Below the pieces are notes generated by a model. The model did no database searches. It saw nothing but the letters and a program-made list of their open reading frames with translations, and had not been told where the DNA came from. DNA of 29,112 nt, from the NCBI RefSeq assembly GCF_031082345.1, contig NZ_JAVHLH010000002.1, positions 4,289-33,400 on the forward strand, in the 5' to 3' direction. Numbering within the stretch: the stretch's first letter is position 1; each line of letters starts with the position of its first letter. The translations under genes and the position numbers were made by a program. Shown piece by piece: positions 1 to 8,662 of this stretch. The DNA comes from Brevundimonas sp. (lineage in GTDB: Bacteria; Pseudomonadota; Alphaproteobacteria; Caulobacterales; Caulobacteraceae).

Positions 1-28
1 CACCCAACCCTCCCCCTCGAGGGGAGGG
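1..28. repeat. GC-rich inverted repeat at left edge
   Basis: CCCTCCCC at 8-15 is mirrored by GGGGAGGG at 21-28 around a 5-nt spacer (CTCGA), giving an 8-bp perfect stem. It could be the terminator of a gene left of the window or a dispersed intergenic palindrome. Its right arm also supplies the best Shine-Dalgarno-like sequence for the amidase that follows. The rest of 1-69 shows no separate gene. Confidence 0.5.
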
Positions 29-69
29 CTTCAGGAAGGAGCCGCCGACGCGCCGCTCTGGTCGCCACG

Positions 70-1650
70 GTGGCTGCCCTCGCCGCCAGCTGGAGCGTCC
101 CCGCCGCGGCGCAAACGGCGGAGCCGGTTCAGGAACGAAGCTGCCGGCTGCTGAGCGAGATGCCGGCCGCGGAGCAGGCCGCGATCCGCAGCGACGCCGT
201 CAACGCCGGGCGTCCGATCCCCGACGGCGCCGAGATCGAGGTCTGCCGCGAGCGGATTCGGAGCGGTACCCTTCTGGCGGACCTGTACGGGCCGCAGGAC
301 GCGGCCTATCGCAGCGTGATTCGTTGGACTCCGGGCTCGCAAATCCCCTTCCGTGGCGACGCTGACGCGATCCTTCGCGGCATGCCCATCCTGCTGAAGG
401 ACAATATCGAAACGGCGGACATGCCGACCACGGCGGGGTCGCTGGCGCTGGTCGACAACGCTCCTGGCCGGGACGCGCCCCTGGTGACGCGTCTGCGCGA
501 CGCCGGCGCGCTCATCCTCGGCAAGGCCAATCTGTCGGAATGGGCCAATATCCGGTCGTCGTCGTCGATCAGCGGCTGGAGCGCGGTCGGGGGGCAGACG
601 CGCAATCCGTATGCGCCGGAGCGGACGCCGTGCGGCTCGTCGGCGGGCAGCGCCGTGGCCGTGGCCATCGGCCTGGCCCCGGCGGCGATCGGGACGGAGA
701 CGGACGGGTCGATCACCTGTCCGGCCTCGGTCAACGGCGTGGTCGGGTTCAAGCCGACCGTGGGGCTGGTCAGCCGGACGCACATCGTGCCGATCAGCCA
801 TTCGCAGGACACCGCCGGGCCGATCGCGACCACGGTCGAGGACGCGGCCATCGTGCTGTCGGTGATCGCCGGGAGCGATCCGCTGGACCCGGCCACGGCC
901 GAGGCCGACGCGCGCAAGGTCGACTATCGGGCGGCGCTGGACGCGAACAGCCTGAACGGGACGCGGATCGGGGTGCTGCGCTTCCTGGTGCCCAACTATT
1001 CGGCCGAGACCCAAGCGGTGTTCGAGGCCAATCTGCAGGCGATGCGCGACGCGGGGGCCGAGCTGGTCGAGATCACCGAGGCGCCGGCGGACTTCCGCCA
1101 GATCGGCGGCTGGGAGCTGACCGTGCTGCTGACCGAGCTGAAGCACGATCTGAACCTGTATCTGGCCTCGACCGATCCTGAGCAGGTGAAGACCCGCACC
1201 CTGGCCGACGTGATCGCCTTCAACGCCGCCGAGCCGCGCGAGACCGTGCTGTTCGGCCAGGACCTGTTCGAGCGGGCCGAGGCGACCGGCGGCCTGACCG
1301 ATCCGGCCTATGTCGAGGCGCGCGAGCGCTCGTTCCGGGCCGCCGGACCGGAGGGGATCGACCGGATGATGGCCGAGCACGGCGTGATCGCCCTGACCGC
1401 GCCGACGACCTCGCGGGCCTGGACCAACGATCCGGACGACGACGACCGCTCGCAGGGCTCGGCCAGCCGGCTGGCGGCGGTGGCGGGCTATCCGCACCTG
1501 ACCGTGCCGATGGGCTTCGACCGCGGCATGCCGGTGGGCATCAGCTTCATGGCTGGCAAGTGGGACGACGCGAAGGTGCTGTCGCTGGGCTACGCCTTCG
1601 AGCAGCGGACGCGGGCGCGGCGGGCGCCGACGCCGCAGACCATTCACTGA
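70..1650 (+). CDS. Exported amidase-signature family hydrolase (first of a tandem pair), start uncertain
   Basis: Amidase signature (AS) hydrolase that should cleave an amide or C-N bond; the substrate cannot be told from sequence. The Ser-cisSer-Lys triad is visible, counting from the GTG at 70: Lys110 in LLKDN, Ser190 in CGSSAG and nucleophile Ser214 in TETDGSI. The 24-residue spacing between the two serines matches fatty acid amide hydrolase. A hydrophobic stretch ending in PAAAQ indicates Sec export to the periplasm. The start is unclear. The frame stays open upstream to the window edge and encodes an arginine-rich signal-peptide n-region from about 37-57, but no ATG, GTG or TTG precedes GTG 70. 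That GTG would give a truncated signal peptide with no good ribosome binding site. A second paralogous amidase follows 14 nt downstream, so co-transcription is likely. The family call is firm; start and substrate are not. Confidence 0.85.
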   Translation: MAALAASWSVPAAAQTAEPVQERSCRLLSEMPAAEQAAIRSDAVNAGRPIPDGAEIEVCRERIRSGTLLADLYGPQDAAYRSVIRWTPGSQIPFRGDADAILRGMPILLKDNIETADMPTTAGSLALVDNAPGRDAPLVTRLRDAGALILGKANLSEWANIRSSSSISGWSAVGGQTRNPYAPERTPCGSSAGSAVAVAIGLAPAAIGTETDGSITCPASVNGVVGFKPTVGLVSRTHIVPISHSQDTAGPIATTVEDAAIVLSVIAGSDPLDPATAEADARKVDYRAALDANSLNGTRIGVLRFLVPNYSAETQAVFEANLQAMRDAGAELVEITEAPADFRQIGGWELTVLLTELKHDLNLYLASTDPEQVKTRTLADVIAFNAAEPRETVLFGQDLFERAEATGGLTDPAYVEARERSFRAAGPEGIDRMMAEHGVIALTAPTTSRAWTNDPDDDDRSQGSASRLAAVAGYPHLTVPMGFDRGMPVGISFMAGKWDDAKVLSLGYAFEQRTRARRAPTPQTIH

Positions 1651-2292
1651 GGGACCGGAGAGCCATGATGATTCGTCGCACGATCACCGCCGCGGCCGCG
1701 GCCGTCCTGCTGCTCGCCGGAGCGGCGTCGGCACAGGAAGTCTATGGCGCCCGCCATGTGACGCCGCAGGAGGCGGCGACCAACAGCGTGCTGGTCTGGG
1801 CCGATCCCCAGCAGGTGGCGCGGTGGGAGGACGGCTCCGGCATCGTCGGCATGCCCATCCTGCTGAAGGACAATATCGAGACGGCGGACATGCCGACCAC
1901 GGCCGGCTCGCTGGCGCTGGTGAACAACGCTTCCGGCCGGGACGCGCCGCTGGTGGCGCGGCTGAGGGACGCCGGGGCGGTGATCCTCGGCAAGACCAAT
2001 CTGTCGGAGTGGGCCAATATCCGCTCGTCGAACTCGACCAGCGGCTGGAGCGCGGTCGGGGGGCTGACGCGCAACCCGCACGCGCTGGACCGCAACACCT
2101 GCGGCTCGTCCTCGGGCAGCGGGGCGGCGGTGGCGGCGGGGCTGGCCCCGGCGGCGATCGGCACCGAGACCGACGGCTCGATCACCTGCCCGGCGGCGAT
2201 CAACGGCATCGTCGGCTTCAAGCCGACCGTGGGGCTGGTCAGCCGCACCCACATCGTGCCGATCAGCCATTCGCAGGACACCGCCGGGCCGA
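380..2292 (+). repeat. Tandem duplication: conserved blocks of the two amidase genes
   Basis: Bases from about 380 to 823 and about 1849 to 2292 align at a constant offset of 1469 with no visible indel. They include near-identical stretches around the Lys loop (381-435 versus 1850-1904) and the [13 protein letters not shown] segment (781-823 versus 2250-2292). This indicates a duplicated gene pair, possibly kept alike by gene conversion. The N-terminal regions before this block differ clearly in length and sequence. Confidence 0.75.
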
Positions 2293-3155
2293 TGACGCGG
2301 ACCGTGGAGGACGCCGCCATCGTGCTGAACGCCATCGCCGGATCGGACCCGCTGGACGCGGCGACGGCCGAGGCCGATGCGCGCAGGGTCGACTATCGCG
2401 CGGCCCTGGACGCCGGCTCGCTGAACGGGGCGCGGATCGGGGTGATGCGCTTCGCCATGGGCTATTCGGCCAGGACCGACGCGGTGTTCGAGGCCAATCT
2501 TGAGGCGATGCGCGAGGCCGGGGCGGTGATCGTGGAGATCGCCGAAGGGCCGGACATGGAGGCGGTCGGCGGGGCCGAGCTGGAGGTGCTGCTGTACGAG
2601 CTGAAGCACGACCTGAACGCCTATCTGGCCTCGACCGACCCGAGGCAGGTGCAGACCCGGACCCTGGCCGACGTCATCGCCTTCAACGAGCGGACGCCGC
2701 GCGAACTGGCCCTGTTCGGCCAGGAGCTGTTCATCATGGCGGAGGCCAAGGGCGGTCTGGACGAGCCGGCCTATGTCGAGGCGCGGGCGACCTCGCTGCG
2801 GCTGGCCGGGGCCGAGGGCATCGACCGGCTGATGCGCGAGCACGACGTCGTCGCCTTGATCGCGCCGACGACCGGCCCGGCCTGGACCACGGACGTGATC
2901 AACGGCGACCACTATGCGGGCGCGGCCAGCACCCTGCCGGCGGTGGCGGGCTATCCGCACCTGACCGTGCCGATGGGCTTCGTCGACGGCCTGCCGGTCG
3001 GGATGAGCTTCATCGCCGGGCAGTGGGAGGACGCGAAGGTGCTGTCGCTGGGCCATGCCTTCGAGCAACTGACCCGGGCGATGCGGCCGCCGGCCTTCAT
3101 GCGGACGGTTGACGAGGGCGAGACGCTGGCGCCGTTGCTGGCCCCGATCCGCTAG
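1665..3155 (+). CDS. Exported amidase-signature family hydrolase (second of a tandem pair)
   Basis: Amidase-signature hydrolase of 496 residues. The start at 1665 (ATGATG) lies behind a GGACCGGAG ribosome binding site, and the N-terminus MMIRRT plus a hydrophobic run ending ASAQ is a clear Sec signal peptide, so the enzyme is periplasmic or secreted. Catalytic residues are Lys68 (LLKDN), Ser148 (CGSSSG) and nucleophile Ser172 (TETDGSI), again 24 residues apart. The segment between signal peptide and the Lys loop is only about 45 residues, shorter than in the upstream paralogue and in typical AS enzymes, where helices precede this loop. It starts 14 nt after the first amidase stops. The substrate is unknown. 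Exported pairs of this kind may act on peptides, amides or cell-wall-derived material, but nothing nearby decides it. Confidence 0.9.
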   Translation: MMIRRTITAAAAAVLLLAGAASAQEVYGARHVTPQEAATNSVLVWADPQQVARWEDGSGIVGMPILLKDNIETADMPTTAGSLALVNNASGRDAPLVARLRDAGAVILGKTNLSEWANIRSSNSTSGWSAVGGLTRNPHALDRNTCGSSSGSGAAVAAGLAPAAIGTETDGSITCPAAINGIVGFKPTVGLVSRTHIVPISHSQDTAGPMTRTVEDAAIVLNAIAGSDPLDAATAEADARRVDYRAALDAGSLNGARIGVMRFAMGYSARTDAVFEANLEAMREAGAVIVEIAEGPDMEAVGGAELEVLLYELKHDLNAYLASTDPRQVQTRTLADVIAFNERTPRELALFGQELFIMAEAKGGLDEPAYVEARATSLRLAGAEGIDRLMREHDVVALIAPTTGPAWTTDVINGDHYAGAASTLPAVAGYPHLTVPMGFVDGLPVGMSFIAGQWEDAKVLSLGHAFEQLTRAMRPPAFMRTVDEGETLAPLLAPIR

Positions 3156-3192
3156 GGGCGGAACCGGGGCCGGTCCCGCGCCTTTCGGGCGG

Positions 3193-3468
3193 ATGAGTCT
3201 CGCAGCCAATGTCGTCGGCTCCGCCGCAGCCGTCTGTTCCATCACCAGCTTCGCCCCCCAGATGATGAAGATCTGGAAGAGCCGCGACGCCTCGTCGGTG
3301 TCGTTGCGGACCTATGCCCTGACGGTGACCTGTTTCGCCCTGTGGGTGGTCTACGGGGTCATGACCGGGGCCTGGCCGGTGACGGTGGCCAATTCCTTCG
3401 CCCTGCTGATGTCGGCGGGGGTGTTGGCGATGAAGTGGCGGTTCCGCGACGGGGATCCGGCGGGCTAG
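3193..3468 (+). CDS. SemiSWEET family sugar transporter (MtN3/PQ-loop, 3 TM)
   Basis: A 91-residue protein with three hydrophobic helices and the MtN3/saliva half-transporter pattern. There is a PQ motif in TM1 ([17 protein letters not shown]), a Trp in TM2 (FALWVVYG) and an Asn in TM3 (VANSFALL) at positions that line the sugar path in SemiSWEETs. Such proteins dimerise in the inner membrane and pass mono- or disaccharides down their gradient. The start is the ATG at 3193, 37 nt after the second amidase; a longer frame from 3109 overlaps that amidase and is disfavoured. The ribosome binding site is weak (GGGCGG). The stop codon interlocks with that of cysNC on the other strand. The family is confident; the sugar is unknown. 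Confidence 0.88.
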   Translation: MSLAANVVGSAAAVCSITSFAPQMMKIWKSRDASSVSLRTYALTVTCFALWVVYGVMTGAWPVTVANSFALLMSAGVLAMKWRFRDGDPAG

Positions 3469-5276
3469 AGCCGGATCCGGATCGCCTCGATGATCCGCTC
3501 GCAGGCCTGTTCGGGGGTCAGGGCGGCGGCGTCGATCCGGATGTCGGGGTTGTCCGGCCGCTCATAGGGGCTGTCGATGCCGGTGAAATTGGTCAGCTCG
3601 CCGGCCCGGGCCTTGCGGTAGAGGCCCTTGACGTCGCGGCCCTCGACCACCGCCAGCGGGGCGTCGACGAAGATCTCGACGAACTCGCCGGGCGCCATCC
3701 GCTCGCGGGCCATGCGGCGCTCGGCGGCGAAGGGCGAGATGGCCGAGACTAGGACGATCAGGCCGGCGTCGGCCATCAGCCGGGCGACCTCGGTGATGCG
3801 GCGGATGTTCTCGACCCGGTCGGCGTCGGTGAAGCCGAGGTCCTGGTTGAGGCCGTGGCGGACGTTGTCGCCGTCGAGCAGGAAGGTATGGCGGCCGTCG
3901 GCGAACAGCCGCTTGTCGACGAGGTTGGCGATGGTCGACTTGCCGGCCCCGGACAGGCCGGTGAACCACAGCACCAGCGGCTTCTGATGCTTGAGGGCGG
4001 CGCGTTCGGCGCGGCCCACGTCGAGCGCCTGCCACTGGACGTTGGCCGAGCGGCGCAGGGCGTAGCGGATCAGGCCGGCGCCGACCGTCTCGTTGGTCTG
4101 GCGGTCGATCAGGATCAGGCCGCCGAGGTCGCGGCTGACGGCGTAGGGCTCGAAGGTCAGCGGCGCGTCAAGATGCAGGTGGCAGACGGCGATGTCGTTG
4201 AGCTCGAGCGTGCGCGCCGCGAGGGGCTCCAGGGTCTCGACATTGACGCGGTGACGGATGTCGGTGACCTGGCCGGTGACCGTGGCGGCGCCCAGTTTGA
4301 CGACATAGGCGCGGCCGGGGAGCAGGGGGGCGTCGGCCATCCAGACCAGCTGGATTTCGAACTGGTCGGCGACCTCGGGCGGGGCGTCGGCGGCGGCCAG
4401 CACGTCGCCGCGCGAGACGTCGAGATGGTCGGCCAGGGTCAGGGTCACCGACTGGCCGGTCGTGGCCTCGGTCAGGTCGCCGCCCATGGCGACGATGCGG
4501 TCGATGGTGGTGGTCCGGCCGGAGGGCAGGACCCTGACGGCGTCGCCCGGGCGCACGGTCCCGCCGGCGATCCGGCCGGCATAGCCGCGGAAGTCGGCGT
4601 CGGGGCGGTTGACCCACTGCACCGGCATGCGGAAGGGACCGGGAGTCGCCTCGGCCAGATCGGTCGTCTCCAGCCATTCCAGCAGGGTCGGGCCGTCGTA
4701 CCAGGGCAGGTTGGGCGAACGGCGGACGACATTGTCGCCGCCCAGCCCGGAGACCGGGACGGCGGTGACCTCGGTCAGGCCCAGTTCGGCGGCGAGGGCG
4801 CGGTAGTCGGCGGCGATCTCGTCGAAGGCCGCCCGGGACCAATCCATGAGGTCCATCTTGTTGACCGCCAGCAGCACCCGGCGGACGCCCATCAGGCCGA
4901 CCAGATAGGAGTGGCGTCGGGTCTGGGGCAGCAGGCCCTTGCGGGCGTCGACCAGCACCACGGCGACATCGGCGGTGGAGGCCGCCGTGACCATGTTGCG
5001 GGTATATTGGGGGTGGCCGGGGGTGTCGGCGAGGATGAAGCGGCGGCCGGCGGTCTCGAAATGACGGTAGGCCACGTCGATGGTGATGCCCTGTTCGCGT
5101 TCGGCGTCGAGCCCGTCGAACAGGCGCGAGACGTCGACCTCGCCCGACGGCGTGCGCAGGGCGGCCAGTTGGTCCTCCGGCACCGCCCCGGCGTCGTGCA
5201 GCAGGCGGCCGATCAGGGTCGACTTGCCGTCGTCGACGGAGCCGCAGGTGATCAGGCGGACGAGGTCGCGGGCCAT
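3465..5276 (-). CDS. cysNC: Bifunctional sulfate adenylyltransferase subunit 1 / adenylylsulfate kinase
   Basis: Fused CysN-CysC of 603 residues. Residues 1 to about 420 are an elongation-factor-like GTPase with P-loop GSVDDGKST (12-20), [10 protein letters not shown] (61-70), DTPGH (84-88) and NKMD (139-142). With CysD it couples GTP hydrolysis to formation of adenosine 5'-phosphosulfate (APS) from sulfate and ATP. Residues from about 430 are APS kinase, with P-loop GLSGAGKST (440-448) and the later motifs [12 protein letters not shown] and [10 protein letters not shown], making PAPS. The protein is cytoplasmic and serves cysteine synthesis or sulfation. It follows cysD with a TGATG stop/start overlap, so the two are translationally coupled. 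Its stop codon shares CTAG (3465-3468) with the convergent SemiSWEET gene. Length and fusion are normal for alphaproteobacterial NodQ-like proteins. Confidence 0.97.
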   Translation of the reverse strand: MARDLVRLITCGSVDDGKSTLIGRLLHDAGAVPEDQLAALRTPSGEVDVSRLFDGLDAEREQGITIDVAYRHFETAGRRFILADTPGHPQYTRNMVTAASTADVAVVLVDARKGLLPQTRRHSYLVGLMGVRRVLLAVNKMDLMDWSRAAFDEIAADYRALAAELGLTEVTAVPVSGLGGDNVVRRSPNLPWYDGPTLLEWLETTDLAEATPGPFRMPVQWVNRPDADFRGYAGRIAGGTVRPGDAVRVLPSGRTTTIDRIVAMGGDLTEATTGQSVTLTLADHLDVSRGDVLAAADAPPEVADQFEIQLVWMADAPLLPGRAYVVKLGAATVTGQVTDIRHRVNVETLEPLAARTLELNDIAVCHLHLDAPLTFEPYAVSRDLGGLILIDRQTNETVGAGLIRYALRRSANVQWQALDVGRAERAALKHQKPLVLWFTGLSGAGKSTIANLVDKRLFADGRHTFLLDGDNVRHGLNQDLGFTDADRVENIRRITEVARLMADAGLIVLVSAISPFAAERRMARERMAPGEFVEIFVDAPLAVVEGRDVKGLYRKARAGELTNFTGIDSPYERPDNPDIRIDAAALTPEQACERIIEAIRIRL

Positions 5277-6190
5277 CAGAAATAGCCCTCGCGCTTCTTG
5301 ATCTCCATCGAGGCCGTCGGGTCCTGGTCGATGGCCCGGCCCTGGCGTTCGGAGGCAGTGGAGGCGGCCATTTCCGCGATCATGGAAGGCAGGTCGGCGG
5401 CGTCGCTGTCGATCGCGCCGGTCAGGGGCCAGCAGCCGAGGGTGCGGAATCGCACGCGGCGGGTCTGCGTGGCCTCGCCGGGCCGCAGCGTCATCCGCGC
5501 GTCGTCGATCATGATCAGCGCCCCGTCGCGCTCGACCACCGGACGGTCGGCGGCGAAATAGAGGGAGACGACCTCGATCCCCTCGCGGGCGACGTAGCGC
5601 CAGACGTCCATCTCGGTCCAGTTGGACAGGGGGAAGACGCGGACCGACTCGCCCTTGTGGACCCGGGCGTTATAGAGCCGCCAGAGCTCGGGCCGCTGGG
5701 CCTTGGGATCCCAGACGTGGGTGCGGCTGCGGAAGGAGAAGATGCGCTCCTTGGCGCGGCTCTTCTCCTCGTCGCGGCGGGCCCCGCCGAAGGCCGCGTC
5801 GAAGCCGTGATGATCGAGCGCCTGCTTCAGGCCCTGGGTCTTCCAGAGGTCGGTATGGACGGTGGCTCCGTGGTCGAACGGGTTGATCCCCCGCGCCTCG
5901 GCCTCGGGGTTGCGATACACCAGCAGCTCCATGCCGGCCTCGGCCGCGACGCGGTCCCGGAAGTCGTACATCTCGCGGAATTTCCACGCCGTATCGACGT
6001 GCAGCAGGGGGAAGGGCGGCGGAGCGGGGAAGAAGGCCTTGCGGGCCAGATGCAGCATCACCGCCGAGTCCTTGCCGGCCGAGAACAGCATGACCGGGCG
6101 CGCGCACTGGGCGACCGTCTCGCGGATGATCTGGATGGACTCGGCCTCCAGTTCGTCGAGATAGCGGTCGTCCGGCGAAGTCAGGGGCAA
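5276..6190 (-). CDS. cysD: Sulfate adenylyltransferase subunit 2
   Basis: Small catalytic subunit of ATP sulfurylase, 304 residues, PAPS reductase/PP-loop family. [10 protein letters not shown] begins at residue 37 and holds the ATP pyrophosphate loop. Further conserved blocks follow: [38 protein letters not shown] and [12 protein letters not shown]. It works with CysN to make APS. The only in-frame start before the conserved region is TTG at 6190 and no Shine-Dalgarno sequence is evident before it, so the exact start is less certain than the gene. It begins 59 nt after the stop of the RidA-like gene, so it could be read from its own promoter or by read-through from the aromatic operon. Confidence 0.95.
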   Translation of the reverse strand: MPLTSPDDRYLDELEAESIQIIRETVAQCARPVMLFSAGKDSAVMLHLARKAFFPAPPPFPLLHVDTAWKFREMYDFRDRVAAEAGMELLVYRNPEAEARGINPFDHGATVHTDLWKTQGLKQALDHHGFDAAFGGARRDEEKSRAKERIFSFRSRTHVWDPKAQRPELWRLYNARVHKGESVRVFPLSNWTEMDVWRYVAREGIEVVSLYFAADRPVVERDGALIMIDDARMTLRPGEATQTRRVRFRTLGCWPLTGAIDSDAADLPSMIAEMAASTASERQGRAIDQDPTASMEIKKREGYF

Positions 6191-6249
6191 GGGAGGGGTC
6201 CGGCTGGTTGCGCGCGACCCTGACCGAGCCGGGCGGCGGGATCAAGCGG

Positions 6250-6642
6250 TCAGGCGGGGATGACGGCGGTGGTCTCGATCTCGACGCGGGCGGCGTCCTC
6301 GATCAGTCCCTTGACCTCGACCACGGCCATGACGGGGTAGTGGGGCCCGATGCGCTCGCGCCAGATCGCGCCGATGTCGCGCAGGGCGGCGAGGTATTCG
6401 GCCTTGTCGACCACGTACCAGGTCATGCGGACCACGTGCTCGGGCCCGGCGCCGGCCTCGGCGAGGACGGCGAGGGTGTTGTCGATGGTCTGACGGAACT
6501 GGGCGGCGAAGCCGTCGGGAAAGGCGCCGGCCGTGTCCCAGCCGATCTGGCCGGCGACGAAGACCATCCGGCCCTCCGCGGCGATGCCGTTGGAATAACC
6601 CTTCGGCCGGGGCCAGCCCTCGGGCAGCAGGACGCGGTTCAT
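6250..6642 (-). CDS. RidA/YjgF/YER057c/UK114 family protein
   Basis: A 130-residue Rid-family protein. Classical RidA trimers hydrolyse reactive enamines and imines to ketones plus ammonia. Conserved features include SNGIAAEGRMVFVAGQIGWD near the N-terminus and the C-terminal VEVKGLIEDAARVEIE strand. The arginine that binds the substrate carboxylate in active RidA (Arg105 in the E. coli protein) is replaced here by Met105 (YPVMAVVEV), so it belongs to a divergent Rid subgroup. The ATG at 6642 overlaps the thioesterase stop (ATGA), and it is the last gene of the aromatic-acid operon. In an anthranilate pathway the ring product is an enamine-like amino-oxo-cyclohexene carboxyl-CoA, which would be a fitting substrate; this is inference. 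Confidence 0.9.
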   Translation of the reverse strand: MNRVLLPEGWPRPKGYSNGIAAEGRMVFVAGQIGWDTAGAFPDGFAAQFRQTIDNTLAVLAEAGAGPEHVVRMTWYVVDKAEYLAALRDIGAIWRERIGPHYPVMAVVEVKGLIEDAARVEIETTAVIPA

Positions 6643-7061
6643 GGCTGGGTCTCCAGGAAGGGCTGGATGCGGGCGCGCAGGGCCTCGGGCCAAGGCTCGG
6701 GCTTCAGCGAGCGGCCGACGTAGACTATGGTCTGGGTCGCCTCGAAGCGGCGCTGGCCGGCGCAGTCGATGACATGGCGCAGGCCGCAGGCGGCGCCGCC
6801 GAGTTTGGTCACGGTCAGGGAGAAGGTCAGGTCGTCCTCGAGCCGCGAGGGGGCGATGAAGCGGGCCTCGACGGCGGCGGTGGGGACGCTGACCTGGCGC
6901 TCCATGTGCAGTTCGCGGAAGGAGGCGCCGAGCGGACCGGCGAACCAGTCCTCCACGACGCCGTTCAGCATCTCGAAATAGCGCGGGAAGAAGACGATGC
7001 CGGCGGCGTCGCAGTCGGCGAAGCGGACCTTGCGGGTGGTGGTGAAGACCTGGCCGCTCAT
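6639..7061 (-). CDS. Hotdog-fold acyl-CoA thioesterase, 4-hydroxybenzoyl-CoA thioesterase type
   Basis: A 140-residue single-hotdog protein. The motif FADCDAAGIVFFPRYFEM at residues 14-31 matches the active-site helix of 4-hydroxybenzoyl-CoA thioesterase, with Asp18 in the position of the catalytic aspartate. Such enzymes hydrolyse aryl- or acyl-CoA esters in the cytoplasm. The start ATG 7061 overlaps the ligase stop (ATGA), and its own stop overlaps the RidA-like start in the same way, so it is an integral operon member. A likely role is release of CoA from dead-end or mis-loaded aromatic or alicyclic CoA esters; a direct pathway step is possible. Confidence 0.9.
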   Translation of the reverse strand: MSGQVFTTTRKVRFADCDAAGIVFFPRYFEMLNGVVEDWFAGPLGASFRELHMERQVSVPTAAVEARFIAPSRLEDDLTFSLTVTKLGGAACGLRHVIDCAGQRRFEATQTIVYVGRSLKPEPWPEALRARIQPFLETQP

Positions 7062-8662
7062 GCGCCGTCCTTGAGGCGGAAGCGCTGCAGCTTGCCGGTC
7101 TGGGTCTTGGGCAGGGCGTCCACGAAGTCGAGGGCGCGGGGATATTTGTAGGGGGCGATGACGGACTTCACGTGGTCCTGCAGTTCGCAGCGGAGGGCGT
7201 CGGACGCGTCCTGGCCGGGGTTCAGGACCACGAAGGCCTTGACGATCTGGCCGCGCTCCTCGTCGGGGACGCCGATGACGGCGGCCTCGGCCACGGCCGG
7301 ATGGCGCAGCAGGGCGTTCTCCACCTCGGGCGCGCCGATGTTGTAGCCGGACGAGATGATCATGTCGTCGGCCCGGGCCACGAACCAGAAATAGCCTTCC
7401 GCATCCAGGCGGTAGACGTCGCCGGTCAGGTTCCAGCCGTCCTGGACGTAGGCGGACTGGCGGGGGTCGTCGAGGTAGCGGCAACCGGTCGGGCCGCGCA
7501 CGGCGAGGCGGCCGGTTTCGCCGGGCGGCAGGGGACGGCCCCCGGCGTCGATGATGCGCGCCTCGTAGCCGGGCACGGCCTTGCCGGTGGCGCCGGGGCG
7601 GATGTCGTCGCCGGATGTCGAGATGAAGATGTGGATCATCTCGGTCGAACCGATGCCGTCGATGATGCGCACGCCGGTCGCCTCATGCCAGGCGTCGGAG
7701 GTGGCGGCGGGCAGGGTCTCGCCGGCCGAGACGCAGGTGCGAAGGCTGGACAGGTCGTGCTCGCCGGCCAGTTTGAGCAGGGCGCGGTAGCCGGTCGGGG
7801 CGGTGAAGAGGGCGGTGGCCTTGTACCGCTCGATGGTCTCAGCGAGGGCGTCGAAGCCGGGGCGGGGGGCGAAGGCGGTCGCGGCGCCGGCGCTGGCCGG
7901 GAACACCACCAGGCCGCCAAGGCCGAAGGTGAAGGCGATCGGGGGCGTTCCGACGACGACATCGCCGGGCGCGAGGTCCAGCGTGTGGCGCGCGAACGTA
8001 TCCGCCATGGCGAGGATGTCGCGATGGAAATGGACGCAGCCCTTGGGCTGGCCGGTGGTGCCTGAGGTGAAGGCGATCAGGGCCGGGTCGGCGGCGGCGG
8101 TGTCGACGACGTCGAAGGCGGTTCCTGGCGGCAGGGCGCGGGCGGCCGTCTGCAGGGCGACGGAGTCCATGACGTGGGTGAGTGAGGTGGTCGCGGCCCG
8201 GGCCTCTGCGACGGCGTCGGCGAGGGGGGCGTAGACGAGGGCGTGGCTGATGCGGGCCTTGCCGATCACCGTGGCCAGTTCCGTGGGGCGGAGCATGGGC
8301 ATGGTGGCGACGACCACGCCGCCGGCCTTGAGGATGGCGAACCACGCCAGCACGGTCCAGGCGCTGTTGGGACCGTGCAGCAGCACGCGATTGCCCGGGA
8401 CGAGGCCCATCTGTTCGACCAGCACCTTCGCCATCCGGCTGGAGATGACGTCGACCCGGGCCCAGGAGAATTCGTGGTCGTCGTCGATCAGGGCGCGGCC
8501 CTCGGGACCGGCGGCGGCGAGGGCGCGGCGCAACAGTTCGGCGGCGGCGTTGAGCCGGTCGGGATAGGCCAGTTCGGGCCGTTCGAAGATGAAGTCCGGC
8601 TGCTGCTCCGGCGGCGGCAGGTGGTCGAGGACGAAGCGGTCGATATGGGCCGTCTCAACCAT
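7058..8662 (-). CDS. Aryl-CoA ligase, probably 2-aminobenzoate-CoA ligase
   Basis: ANL-superfamily acyl/aryl-CoA synthetase of 534 residues. ATP-binding P-loop [10 protein letters not shown] is at 199-208, a GSTEM motif lies mid-protein, the hinge region is [20 protein letters not shown], and the adenylation lysine is Lys524 ([10 protein letters not shown]). Overall it resembles benzoate/2-aminobenzoate-CoA ligases. It would activate the aromatic acid with ATP and CoA at the head of the pathway in the cytoplasm. Linkage to a salicylyl/2-aminobenzoyl-CoA monooxygenase-reductase fusion points to anthranilate, with salicylate as the main alternative. The start overlaps the acyl-CoA dehydrogenase stop by 8 nt, and the stop overlaps the thioesterase start. 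Confidence 0.9.
   Translation of the reverse strand: MVETAHIDRFVLDHLPPPEQQPDFIFERPELAYPDRLNAAAELLRRALAAAGPEGRALIDDDHEFSWARVDVISSRMAKVLVEQMGLVPGNRVLLHGPNSAWTVLAWFAILKAGGVVVATMPMLRPTELATVIGKARISHALVYAPLADAVAEARAATTSLTHVMDSVALQTAARALPPGTAFDVVDTAAADPALIAFTSGTTGQPKGCVHFHRDILAMADTFARHTLDLAPGDVVVGTPPIAFTFGLGGLVVFPASAGAATAFAPRPGFDALAETIERYKATALFTAPTGYRALLKLAGEHDLSSLRTCVSAGETLPAATSDAWHEATGVRIIDGIGSTEMIHIFISTSGDDIRPGATGKAVPGYEARIIDAGGRPLPPGETGRLAVRGPTGCRYLDDPRQSAYVQDGWNLTGDVYRLDAEGYFWFVARADDMIISSGYNIGAPEVENALLRHPAVAEAAVIGVPDEERGQIVKAFVVLNPGQDASDALRCELQDHVKSVIAPYKYPRALDFVDALPKTQTGKLQRFRLKDGA

Noticed and set aside
31..1647. Long minus-strand open frame opposite the first amidase, and a similar one at 1644-3245
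   Set aside because: Arg/Gly/His-rich composition typical of antisense frames in GC-rich DNA, and the plus-strand amidases have intact catalytic motifs and signal peptides.
3163..3174. ACCGG-GG-CCGGT palindrome after the second amidase as a terminator
   Set aside because: Only 5-bp arms, a 2-nt loop and no T-run, and it lies so close to the SemiSWEET start that read-through is more likely.
3109..3192. N-terminal extension of the SemiSWEET gene to 3109
   Set aside because: It would overlap the second amidase and add a basic, non-membrane segment absent from the family; the ATG at 3193 gives the standard length.
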